Source of the DNA: JAPYTY01 sp036338435
GTDB lineage: Bacteria; Acidobacteriota; UBA6911; RPQK01; JADFOI01
Assembly: GCA_036338435.1 (NCBI GenBank)
Contig: JAYZCG010000014.1
Coordinates: 87,745-151,744 of the forward strand
Length of the DNA stretch: 64,000 bases
Direction: 5' to 3'
Shown here: positions 52,809-60,872 of the stretch, one piece after another
How the letters are laid out: every line of letters begins with the position of its first letter
Numbering within the stretch: position 1 is the stretch's first letter
Translations under genes and position numbers: made by a program
The notes under the pieces: generated by a model
Database searches by the model: none
The model's input: only the letters and a program-made list of their open reading frames with translations
Told to the model about the DNA's origin: nothing

Positions 52809-55412
52809 ATGCCTGGTCGTTTCTTAAGAATTTTCTGTCTCTTTGTTGTTGCTCTGACGATGATGATCTCTAGCGTGGTTTCGCAAACGTTCTCATTGTC
52901 CAGCACACCTACCATTGTTAGCAGTACCGATTTGATGGCTCTGTCTGGCAAACTCACGTTTGAAGTTACCAGTGGCACAACCGCGGCGGGTTATCTGATG
53001 GTTGACTACGGGGGTGTCGTAATCGCCAATACAACATCAACTGGAATCACGGTGGCCGACACTTGCTCCGGGAGTGCGTCTGTGTTCTCAGTTGATCAGG
53101 CGGGTGGGATTATAACAATTAGTGTTCCTTCGGGATGTGTGACTGGTAAGACGGTCACCCTGGATGGGGTTAGGTTCGATGTTCCGGCTGGTGGGTTTAG
53201 TTCAGTTGCCGTTAACGTAACAATTCCCAGTGGCACCGCATTTGCGCTTGCAGCCAACACTACACAGGCCACGGTAATTTCTGCCGTCAAGGACGGGTTG
53301 GTAGTGGCAGCGGATTCCGATACGGTTTTAACTTATAAGACGTATCCCCAGGGAGTAGGGTTCGAAAGCCAAGCTTTATTTTTCAACGTTAGTGAGGGGT
53401 TTAGTACGGCTTTTCGTTCCTCCTTAACTTTAGGGCAGACGTTGGCAACTAGAGTTCGTCTTGAGGTGACGGGCCTGCCCGCTGACTCTAGGCTTGTTTT
53501 TCCTAGCACTATTACGGATGCAGCCTCGGGTGGCACTCTCACGGTTGTGTCTGGAGAGGAAGTGACATTTCCAAGGACTTCGGGGAACACGACTCTTAGT
53601 TATTACTTTACCGCAGGTGCTTCAAGCGCTGTTAAAGAGGACACTTTCAAGATCGAATATAAACTGTATGTTGATAATCCCCCTGCCGAAGATGCTGTTG
53701 TTTTCTTGCAGGCGAGCCTTTTCCCTTTTGATTCACCGAATATTCCACGTTATGTGAGCACTCTCCTTCCATCAGAATCCGATCTTACGCTCCCAGTATT
53801 TGACAATTACCTTCCCGGTCAGGGTACGGATGGTCAGTTCACATCGATTGCTTTTACCAATCCGTCCAGTCATGCCGTGAAGGTTCAGTTAGACGTTTTT
53901 GCACCTGACGGAGTAGCGGTCACGGGGAGTAATATCACGAATCCTGTAACTTTAACGCTGTCGGCGTTGGAGCAGAAAGCAATGTTGTTGGAGGAAATTT
54001 TTGGAAGTGGCATCAAAACGGCGGTGGTGGGAACGATTCGAGCTAGAACCCGTCGGTCACGAACCGTGTCATTTTTTATGCAAGGGGACAACAACAGTGT
54101 CTTTCTGGATGGTGCCACGACTGGTCAGGATCGTCTGACAGCTTTCCTTTTCTCCAATATTGGCCATGAGGGGGTTTCTCCCTCTACATCCGTGAACATC
54201 GTCAATCCATCGACGAGTGCCAGTGTGGATGTGGAGATGAGCCTGTACAACAGTGCCGGTGTGGCCCAATCTTCTAAGACAGAGACTATCTCTGCTGGAG
54301 GGACCTTTTCCAAGAGTTTGATTGATCTGTTTGGGTTTGATACCAGTAGCCTTTCTGGAGGTTACGTGCGGGGCACTGCCACGGGCGATATAGTCGCATT
54401 TGAATCTTTTGGCGACAGTGAGACTTTGAACGTGTTGAATGCTCAGAATCCAGGTCTCAAAGCAGAAAAGTACTGCATCCCCTACTTCGCCGTGGGTGCG
54501 GGGTATGACACTGAGATCAATGTCATTAATACGGAGTCTACACGTGCTGCAACCATTAATATCTGGGCCATGGATAGCAATGGGGAGGCATTGGGTGTAC
54601 TGACTAACCCCGTCAAGGTCACCTTGCAAGCGGGGGAACAAAAGGTTCTTAGTATGGCCTCAAGCTTCGGACTTCTTTCGGATTCAGCAACGCTTACCAC
54701 GGGTTCGCTTCGGATTGACGTTGTTTCCAACTTCATTGGATTCTTTCCTGTGCTTCCTACCATCAGCGGGTCAGTTCGGTTCGCAACCCAGGCGCCCCCA
54801 GCTGCTGGTCGGTTGTCAGCTTCGTTATTGTTGCGAAATACTATTAATCCAAATGTGATCTATCCACACGTAGCACAGACAGCAGGGTCCTTATATACCG
54901 GAGTGGCCATGGTTAATTCATTAACAAATTCAGTGAAGCAGACCCTGGAGGTTTTTAATAAAACGGGAGTTTTAGTAGGAAGTACTGCGTTTACCCTTGC
55001 CCCGGGGGAAATGAAAACAGCTCTTGTAGAAGAGTTGGTGCCACTCTCAGCTGGCCAGTCAGGTGGGTATTTTCGTTTGCGGGGAGTGGCTAAAAGAGAT
55101 GTTTTGGGTTCAGGAACCCACGACGCCTCTAGTGGCGAGGCCAATCTAACAGATACTCTAACGAACTTTCTCAAGCTCGGAGTTACCCGGTCTGTCGACA
55201 TTATACGTAACGTTACGGATGGTTCAGAGGCTGTTATAATAAAAGTGGAAGAAAGTGTGATCACATCAATTGCGCTGAGTGGAGGCGCCGACAACTACTG
55301 GGACAATGGCGATCAGTGGGAAATTGTTACCGGTGCAAAGCCTGGAGTGATTAGTTTTGCCCTCTTTGGTGATCTGACTGGACAGTACTTATCGGTTATT
55401 CCGGCCCAGTGA
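52809..55412 (+). CDS. Large secreted protein with repeated beta-sandwich-like segments, unknown function
   Basis: From the ATG at 52809 the 867-residue protein has a clean signal peptide (PGRFLRIFCLFVVALTMM, cleavage likely near VVSQ). AGGGGG eight bases upstream supports this start over the GTG at 52761. The mature part opens with FSLSSTPTIV and contains SGLRF-like and VSEGFSTAF segments shared with the next gene. Residues from about 340 show three or four repeats with a pattern like VNP-x-hydrophobic, then hydrophobic-G and an APGE/SAGGT turn, ending in LFG or ELV. Similar repeats are common in exported proteins of Acidobacteriota as I recall them. Ser/Thr/Gly-rich and cysteine-poor, it is probably a surface or matrix protein. 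Confidence 0.8.
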   Translation: MPGRFLRIFCLFVVALTMMISSVVSQTFSLSSTPTIVSSTDLMALSGKLTFEVTSGTTAAGYLMVDYGGVVIANTTSTGITVADTCSGSASVFSVDQAGGIITISVPSGCVTGKTVTLDGVRFDVPAGGFSSVAVNVTIPSGTAFALAANTTQATVISAVKDGLVVAADSDTVLTYKTYPQGVGFESQALFFNVSEGFSTAFRSSLTLGQTLATRVRLEVTGLPADSRLVFPSTITDAASGGTLTVVSGEEVTFPRTSGNTTLSYYFTAGASSAVKEDTFKIEYKLYVDNPPAEDAVVFLQASLFPFDSPNIPRYVSTLLPSESDLTLPVFDNYLPGQGTDGQFTSIAFTNPSSHAVKVQLDVFAPDGVAVTGSNITNPVTLTLSALEQKAMLLEEIFGSGIKTAVVGTIRARTRRSRTVSFFMQGDNNSVFLDGATTGQDRLTAFLFSNIGHEGVSPSTSVNIVNPSTSASVDVEMSLYNSAGVAQSSKTETISAGGTFSKSLIDLFGFDTSSLSGGYVRGTATGDIVAFESFGDSETLNVLNAQNPGLKAEKYCIPYFAVGAGYDTEINVINTESTRAATINIWAMDSNGEALGVLTNPVKVTLQAGEQKVLSMASSFGLLSDSATLTTGSLRIDVVSNFIGFFPVLPTISGSVRFATQAPPAAGRLSASLLLRNTINPNVIYPHVAQTAGSLYTGVAMVNSLTNSVKQTLEVFNKTGVLVGSTAFTLAPGEMKTALVEELVPLSAGQSGGYFRLRGVAKRDVLGSGTHDASSGEANLTDTLTNFLKLGVTRSVDIIRNVTDGSEAVIIKVEESVITSIALSGGADNYWDNGDQWEIVTGAKPGVISFALFGDLTGQYLSVIPAQ

Positions 55413-55429
55413 GGGAGAACTTTGCAGCC

Positions 55430-55454
55430 AAAATCATCCGTTTTCGATGATTTT
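55430..55454 (+). terminator. Hairpin after the large secreted protein gene
   Basis: AAAATCATC (55430-55438) pairs with GATGATTTT (55446-55454) around a 7-base loop. The stem is A+T-rich and ends in four T's, so it is a weak terminator candidate 18 bases after the stop codon. Confidence 0.35.
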
Positions 55455-55458
55455 ATGA

Positions 55459-55518
55459 GAAATTTTCATAAAAAATGGGAAATTTTCATAAAAAATAAGG
55501 GGTTTTCATAAAAATATG
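55459..55518. repeat. Three A+T-rich direct repeats with a TTTTCATAAAAA core
   Basis: Units beginning at 55459, 55479 and about 55501 share TTTTCATAAAAA with a period of 20-22 bases. The first two also share the preceding GAAA. They follow the hairpin and precede the second secreted protein gene. A regularly spaced A-tract arrangement could bend DNA or bind a regulator (inference). Confidence 0.6.
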
Positions 55519-55730
55519 TTTGTTTTCTGGACAGATAATAGGTAGAATTACCGGTCGAGAGTAGTGAGAGGGGAAAAAATAGTTCCGAAAAATAAAGAAA
55601 AGATGCCACTATTCTGCGCCCTCGGCATCTATTGCTCTGATGTTTTAGGACTCGGTGTCTCGATTGTGTGGTACAGTCGGGGAGGTCGTCTAGATTTAGG
55701 TGGCAGGTTCTAAGCGTTTTATAGACCAAC

Positions 55731-55760
55731 TTGTTTGGTAGCTTTGAAAAGAAATATTAA
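55731..55760 (+). promoter_or_regulatory. Candidate promoter for the second secreted protein gene
   Basis: TTGTTT (55731-55736) and TATTAA (55755-55760) are 18 bases apart, about 40 bases before the ATG at 55802. Both boxes are imperfect. The gene itself has AAAGGAG at 55786-55792. Confidence 0.35.
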
Positions 55761-55801
55761 TTTATCGTCTAGTTAAAATTGACTGAAAGGAGTCAGCAAA
55801 G

Positions 55802-57229
55802 ATGAAGATCAAAGCACTATTAGTGGCGGTTCTCGTGATGTTTGTCATCACTACTGTCCACGCACAAATCAGCGTATCTAGTACGCCGCGCACGAGCATT
55901 CGTGCCAACGGTAAAGCAGAAAAGGTTGGGAACATCGTATTAACATTTAATACGGCTCCTGCCAACGCTACGGATAGCATCACCATGGATTTAGGTGCTC
56001 CTGCTAACGTCGCCAGTGCAACTGCTACCGTTTCAGGTGGATCCGGTATTACCGCGGGAACGATGACCACATCTGGAAACATCGTAACCCTTCCGTTGAC
56101 GTACTCGAGTGCCTCAACCGGTAACATCGTAACCGTCTCCGGTCTTCGTGTGAATATGTCGGGTTCTACGGCAACTTCCCTTAGCGCTACCCTCGCGACT
56201 TCGTCCGTTGGTATCGTGGCAGGGCAGAACACCACCAAGATCGTTAATGCTGTTGGTACTCCAACCTCAGCGGGTGCAAGTACCGATGCCAAGGCAGCCA
56301 TACTCGATGATGGTAGTTCTCTTACCGCAACGGGTCAGCTGACCGTAACAGAGGGATTTGCTTCTGCTTGGGCTACATCAGCTCAGGAGGGAACAACGGG
56401 TGTCACACAGGGTCATCAGTTGAAACTTATCCTTGCAGGTACTTTGCCAACTGGTGTTGTACTCAATTTGACCACTAAGACTTCAAGTACGGTTTCCGGT
56501 GTGGTTACTTACACTCCTGCTACACTAAGCAGCAGCGCAAAATCAAGTATTATCACCTTTGATAACACTAATACAGCGTTGAAGGAGAAACTGTACATCC
56601 TGTTTACACCTGCTGTAACAACCAGTGGAACTGGAAAAATCACGAAGCCTTTGGCGTCTGCAAGTTTCACGGCAACTGTGCAGGATGATCCAACATCCAG
56701 CACCAAGGTTCCGTACTTTGTAGCTACTGCAGTGCCTACTGGCGGACAGATAGTGTTGAACATCGTGACGACTACAACCAACATTATGTACACGTTCACT
56801 ACCTGGGATGCGACGCTTAATTTTGACACCGGCCTAGCCGTTGCCAATACAAGTTCGGATCCATTCTCGGTTAACGGTGCTACGGCTACAGCCGGAACGA
56901 TAACTTACAACTTCTACCCAAGGGGTGGAGGTGCGAGTTACGCTTACACCACGACAGCCGGATCTCCAGGAACTGGCTTGGAAGCTGACGGTACGTTGGC
57001 TGCTGGTGGAACGCACACCGTACTGGTTTCGGAATTGGTTGCGGCCGCTTCCCAAACCGGACCGTTTACGGGATACATTATCGCGGTATGTGGCTTTACC
57101 CATGGACATGGGGAAGGCTATGTGCTCGATGGTACAGTGATTGCCCAGACCATTAACGGTCTGGTTATCCCGGAACCGGGACAGTCTACACGTAAAACAC
57201 CTGGCTCAGGTGAGAGCCTAGGTCGATAA
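55802..57229 (+). CDS. Secreted Thr/Ser/Ala-rich surface protein, unknown function
   Basis: The 475-residue protein has a signal peptide (KIKALLVAVLVMFVITTVHA) with cleavage after AHA-like VHA. The mature part opens with ISVSSTPRTS and has TVSGLRVN and LTVTEGFASAW, which correspond to segments of the preceding protein. The two thus share an N-terminal region of about 200 residues. The C-terminal part reads TFTTWDATLNFDTGLAVANTS, in pieces, and FTGYIIAVCGFTHGHG, a pattern I recall from exported Acidobacteriota proteins. AAAGGAG lies nine bases before the ATG and a strong terminator follows, so it is probably a well-expressed single gene. The function is unknown. Confidence 0.8.
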   Translation: MKIKALLVAVLVMFVITTVHAQISVSSTPRTSIRANGKAEKVGNIVLTFNTAPANATDSITMDLGAPANVASATATVSGGSGITAGTMTTSGNIVTLPLTYSSASTGNIVTVSGLRVNMSGSTATSLSATLATSSVGIVAGQNTTKIVNAVGTPTSAGASTDAKAAILDDGSSLTATGQLTVTEGFASAWATSAQEGTTGVTQGHQLKLILAGTLPTGVVLNLTTKTSSTVSGVVTYTPATLSSSAKSSIITFDNTNTALKEKLYILFTPAVTTSGTGKITKPLASASFTATVQDDPTSSTKVPYFVATAVPTGGQIVLNIVTTTTNIMYTFTTWDATLNFDTGLAVANTSSDPFSVNGATATAGTITYNFYPRGGGASYAYTTTAGSPGTGLEADGTLAAGGTHTVLVSELVAAASQTGPFTGYIIAVCGFTHGHGEGYVLDGTVIAQTINGLVIPEPGQSTRKTPGSGESLGR

Positions 57230-57260
57230 GTCTGTCGTAACTGACAGATTCGTGTTCCGA

Positions 57261-57300
57261 AAGAGAGCAACAGCCTTCGGGCTGTTGCTCTCTTTTTTTT
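57261..57300 (+). terminator. Strong intrinsic terminator with UUCG tetraloop
   Basis: A perfect stem of about 14 bp (57262-57275 with 57280-57293) closes a C(TTCG)G loop and is followed by a run of T to 57300. It lies about 30 bases after the secreted protein gene and is the clearest terminator in the window. Confidence 0.93.
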
Positions 57301-57345
57301 GCTGTGGAATGCCCACTGCGTTCAGAGCACCATGGACTCGTCAAT

Positions 57346-57780
57346 ATGAAGTACTGCTGTTGTATTCTTGTTTTATCTCACGGATTGTTAGGTGTGTGGG
57401 GCTTTCTGCCAGCGCAAGGGGAGGAACTGCAGCCTGACCTTAATCTTCTCAGAGAGCGTGTCACTAAGGTGTGGACCCTCATCCTGGAAAAAAAGAAGGC
57501 GGATGCTCTGGAATATGTGGAGCCTGCGTCAAGAAACGAGTTTGTCTATCGAAGAGAGGCCAGGGTTCTCTCATTTACTATTAAAGACATTGAAGTAGGA
57601 GAGGATCCCAAGACGGCTGAGGTGACAGTTCTGGTCGAGGTACGTCCTAGTGCTTCTGCTTCAGTGACTGTAACGTTTAAAGAACGCTGGCTGTTTCTCC
57701 AAGATAATTGGTTTGTCCACATTGAACAGTCAAGGACACGTGAGCTCTTCAGTGGCAAAAAGGCACCAGTTCCCAAGTAG
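57346..57780 (+). CDS. Small exported protein, unknown function
   Basis: From the ATG at 57346 the 144-residue protein has a short cysteine-rich hydrophobic start (KYCCCILVLSHGLLGVWGFLP) that looks like a signal peptide. A polar region with charged helices follows, then strands (EVTVLVEVRPSASASVTVTF, KERWLFLQDNWFVHIE) in an alpha-plus-beta pattern resembling NTF2/SnoaL-like folds. I do not recognise the family. The open frame starts at 57304, inside the space just after the terminator, but the first Met there lacks a signal. It ends 57 bases before the convergent epimerase gene. Confidence 0.55.
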   Translation: MKYCCCILVLSHGLLGVWGFLPAQGEELQPDLNLLRERVTKVWTLILEKKKADALEYVEPASRNEFVYRREARVLSFTIKDIEVGEDPKTAEVTVLVEVRPSASASVTVTFKERWLFLQDNWFVHIEQSRTRELFSGKKAPVPK

Positions 57781-57836
57781 TTTTCTTGATTCTGGTACGT
57801 TTTGGTATTAGCAGGATCGTTCTGCAAAGCTAATCT

Positions 57837-58832
57837 CTAAGAGCCGGTAGAGGCTCCCCCATCAGTTTTGAGCAGATCACTTTGGTAATCGATGACGGAT
57901 CGAATAATGTCATCGACAGTGTGGGTGGGTCGATAGCCGATGAGTTGCTGGATTTGTGAGATGTCGGGAACACGTCTTGACATATCTTCGAAGCCTTCTT
58001 GATAGGCTTCTTCGTAAGGAACAAATTGGATTTCAGAAGGGCTATCTACCATTTTTTTCACTTTCTTAGCTAATTCCACAATGGTCATTTCGGTGTCTGA
58101 TCCTATGTTAAAGACTTTCCCTATGGCCTCTTCTGTTTGGGAGAGCTCATAGAGCGCTCCAGTTACATCTGTGACGTGCGTAAAACAACGCGATTGGTCA
58201 CCGTCACCGAAGACGGTGATAGGATCTCCCAGGAGTGCTTGTCTTACAAAAGTAGGCAGCACCATGCCGTAGCGACCGGATTGGCGAGGTCCGACGGTGT
58301 TGAACAAACGTGCAACAATTGCAGGGAGTTTTTTCTCTCGATAGTACGCAAGAGCTAAGAATTCGTCTATTGCTTTACTGCATGCGTAACTCCATCTTCC
58401 CTTGTGGGTGGATCCCAAAACTAAATCATCCGTTTCAGAAAAGGGTATTTTGTTGGATTTTCCATACACTTCAGACGTAGATGTAATCAGCACCTTTTTT
58501 TTCTTTTTGTTGGCTAGATCTAGCACAATCTCAGTGCCTTTAATATTGGTTTCGATAGTGTGAACCGGACTTTCAACGATTAACTGGACTCCCACGGCTG
58601 CTGCTAAGTGAAAGATCATGTCGCAACGGTCTATCAGTTCTGCAGTTACTGGAACATTCATGATGGTATCGACGGTGTAGTGAAAACGAGGATTAGTTTT
58701 TAGGGGAAGGATGTTTTGGACATCGCCGGTTGAGAGGTCATCGATTATGAAGACCTGATGACCTTGTCGGAGTAAATGTTCCGCTAAGTGAGATCCAATA
58801 AATCCAGCTCCGCCTGTGATAAGAGTGTTCAT
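57837..58832 (-). CDS. NAD-dependent NDP-sugar epimerase/decarboxylase (UDP-glucuronate decarboxylase-like SDR)
   Basis: The 331-residue extended SDR starts with LITGGAGFIGSHL, has HLAAAVG, ITSTSEVYGKS and the catalytic YACSK. FNTVGPRQSGRYGMVLPTF and RCFTHVTDV follow. This segment order resembles UDP-glucuronate decarboxylases and related 4-epimerases. With UDP-glucose dehydrogenase nearby (60873), a route to UDP-pentose or another UDP-hexose is possible (inference). It is on the minus strand and is bounded by a 237-base gap before the divergent GT2. Confidence 0.88.
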   Translation of the reverse strand: MNTLITGGAGFIGSHLAEHLLRQGHQVFIIDDLSTGDVQNILPLKTNPRFHYTVDTIMNVPVTAELIDRCDMIFHLAAAVGVQLIVESPVHTIETNIKGTEIVLDLANKKKKKVLITSTSEVYGKSNKIPFSETDDLVLGSTHKGRWSYACSKAIDEFLALAYYREKKLPAIVARLFNTVGPRQSGRYGMVLPTFVRQALLGDPITVFGDGDQSRCFTHVTDVTGALYELSQTEEAIGKVFNIGSDTEMTIVELAKKVKKMVDSPSEIQFVPYEEAYQEGFEDMSRRVPDISQIQQLIGYRPTHTVDDIIRSVIDYQSDLLKTDGGASTGS

Positions 58833-59069
58833 AAATACAGAAGATAGAAGGTAAAATGAGCTGAGTTCATAAGGTTGTACCAGTTCGGAAAAGAGGATAG
58901 CCGGGATCAGCTCTTTTATGCAAATGAAAAGGTGGTGGGTTTTATAAGATCGGGACGCTATTATAATTGTGTTGATGGAATGAGGTGAGTGGGGTGTGTT
59001 GTTTTAAACTATCGTTCTGGCCCACTGGATGTAAAAGATGGTAAGACATATCAACTGTGAGTGTAGATT

Positions 59070-59795
59070 ATGTATAGAGATCATAAGATTACGGTAGTCA
59101 TCCCCTGCCTCAACGAAGAGGAAGGAATACAGCATGTCCTGGAACAGGTGCCGGAGTTCGTGGACGAGGTGATCGTAGTGGACAATGGCTCTACTGACGA
59201 CACCGGGAAAATTGCTCGTCAGTTGGGTGCTCGCGTTCTCGAAGAAACAGTTAGAGGGTATGGTAGGGCCTATAAGACTGGTCTTTTCCACGCTCAGGGT
59301 GACATTATCATCACTCTCGACGGTGATCGTTCTTACCCGGTTGACTCCGTTTCCTATCTCCTGGAGGCGCTTTTAAACTCGACGGTTGGTTTCATCTCGG
59401 CCTCCCGGTTCCCCATCCAGAATCCGGAGGCAATGTCATTCAAGAATATGATAGGCAATAAGGCACTGAGCCTAACTATGTCTCTTTTGTATTGCCGTTG
59501 GATCCATGACTCACAGTCTGGCATGTGGATTTTCTATAAAGATGCATTGGAAAAAATGGAACTTCTGAGTGATGAAATGGCATTTTCCGAAGAGATAAAA
59601 ATCGAGGCTTTGCGTAATCCTCAAATTGGTTTTAGAGAAATTCCGATCAACTATTCAAATCGGGCAGGTGAAGAAAAACTGAGACCTTGGAGAGATGGAT
59701 GGAATAACCTAATGTTCCTTTTTAAAAAAAGGTTTTTCCGCAGAGCGGGAAATCCAGCGCCAGAAGTTCAGCGTCAGAAGATGGACGCTTCTTAA
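59070..59795 (+). CDS. Glycosyltransferase family 2 (polyprenyl-phosphate sugar synthase-like)
   Basis: The 241-residue GT-A enzyme has TVVIPCLNEEEGIQHVLEQV at the start, VVDNGSTDDTG, ITLDGDRSYP (DxD), and a DSQSGMWIF segment followed by an EIPINYSNRAGEEKLRPW-type C-terminal part. This is close to DPM1/GtrB-like transferases that load a sugar onto polyprenyl phosphate, although no C-terminal membrane helix is seen. It lies upstream of a methyltransferase gene. Confidence 0.9.
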   Translation: MYRDHKITVVIPCLNEEEGIQHVLEQVPEFVDEVIVVDNGSTDDTGKIARQLGARVLEETVRGYGRAYKTGLFHAQGDIIITLDGDRSYPVDSVSYLLEALLNSTVGFISASRFPIQNPEAMSFKNMIGNKALSLTMSLLYCRWIHDSQSGMWIFYKDALEKMELLSDEMAFSEEIKIEALRNPQIGFREIPINYSNRAGEEKLRPWRDGWNNLMFLFKKRFFRRAGNPAPEVQRQKMDAS

Positions 59796-59891
59796 CCATA
59801 TTGTATTTCATGAGTCAGTATTGGTCCCAAAAGTTTGTCCGTATGTTATCTCTTCTGTCTTCTGTCTCTTATATCCTATACTCGTAGTCCT

Positions 59892-60848
59892 ATGCGCTGT
59901 CCAGTTTGTGAGTACCCAAACGCCAAGATCCACTATCGAATGACTGATCGCTTCTTTCATGTCTCCAGTGAGGAATTCCTTCTTTATCATTGTGGCAGTT
60001 GCGGGCTTATGTTTCAGGATGAAGATAAAATTAGGGATCGTCTTGCTGAATATTATCCTCCTGGCTATTGGTGGCAAGGGGAAGGGAAGATTTCATGGCT
60101 GGAAAGGACATATAGAGAATGGGTTGTTCGAAATGATCAGCTGAGGTTCGTGCGTGCCATGGTTTCTGGAAACCAAGGGCGCTTGCTGGACATTGGTTGT
60201 GGTAGCGGAACCTTCGTGAAGGTTGCACTCCAAGCTGGATTCGACGCTTATGGATTAGAGCAGTCACAAGAAGCCGTGCAAATTGGACAGAGCAATGCCC
60301 CTGGAAGAATCTTTCAAGGAGTCGAACAGGATCTCATCAGGCAAGGTAAACAATTCGATCTTTTGACTCTTTTCCACTCTCTTGAACATATGACCAGCCC
60401 GTTCCACTACCTCAAGGATCTCCGAAAACTCCTTCGCGTACCCGGAGACCTGATTATCCAGGTACCGAATGTCCAAAGCCTTCAAGCAAGGTTGTTTGGT
60501 GCCCGCTGGTACGGATTGGATTGTCCTCGACACGTGTACAATTACACAACGTTCTCACTGTTACATCTGCTCGGTAGGGCAGGTTATCGGATTCAGCGTG
60601 TGCGCTATTTTTCACTTCGTGACAACGCTGCTGCTCTGGTATCCAGCTTGTTTCCTGCTCTGGATACTATGTCTCAGCGTGTTAAGCTGATGAGGAGGAG
60701 AGGCAAGTTGCATTCTTTAGATCTGTTTTTGAAGGAAGGAACCTATTTGGCTCTGTTTACCATGGCTCAACCTTTGGCTTTGCTGGAGTCTCTTTTAGGA
60801 CGAGGGGCAACGGTGACCGTCCATGCAACACTGGAATCACAGAAGTAA
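59892..60848 (+). CDS. Class I SAM-dependent methyltransferase
   Basis: From the ATG at 59892 the 318-residue protein starts with a zinc-binding-type CPVCEY and a later YHCGSCGLMFQ. The SAM loop LLDIGCGSGTFVKVALQAG and YGLEQSQEAVQ follow, with LTLFHSLEHM as motif IV. It probably methylates a sugar or the glycan end. The open frame extends to 59835, but the extra residues look like noncoding leader. The UDP-glucose dehydrogenase gene begins 25 bases later. Confidence 0.85.
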   Translation: MRCPVCEYPNAKIHYRMTDRFFHVSSEEFLLYHCGSCGLMFQDEDKIRDRLAEYYPPGYWWQGEGKISWLERTYREWVVRNDQLRFVRAMVSGNQGRLLDIGCGSGTFVKVALQAGFDAYGLEQSQEAVQIGQSNAPGRIFQGVEQDLIRQGKQFDLLTLFHSLEHMTSPFHYLKDLRKLLRVPGDLIIQVPNVQSLQARLFGARWYGLDCPRHVYNYTTFSLLHLLGRAGYRIQRVRYFSLRDNAAALVSSLFPALDTMSQRVKLMRRRGKLHSLDLFLKEGTYLALFTMAQPLALLESLLGRGATVTVHATLESQK

Positions 60849-60872
60849 TCTTTTGAGAGGTAGCACGAGCAC

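Larger units (their letters stand above)
55413..55801. other. 389-base gap with hairpin, A+T-rich repeats and a candidate promoter
   Basis: No gene is supported here. From left to right it holds a 9-bp inverted repeat (55430-55454), three A+T-rich direct repeats (55459-55518), about 210 bases without obvious structure, and TTGTTT/TATTAA boxes at 55731-55760 before the next gene. An 87-codon minus-strand frame crossing it has no coding character. Confidence 0.5.

Noticed and set aside
54069..54641. A 190-residue minus-strand frame
   Set aside because: It lies antisense within the large secreted protein gene, whose own frame has a signal peptide and repeated domains.
55466..55729. An 87-residue minus-strand gene in the long gap
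   Set aside because: It covers the A+T-rich repeats and has no ribosome site or recognisable composition.
55762..56301. A 179-residue minus-strand frame
   Set aside because: It is antisense to the second secreted protein; the Ala/Thr/Val-rich content is a by-product of the Thr/Ala/Ser-rich sense strand.
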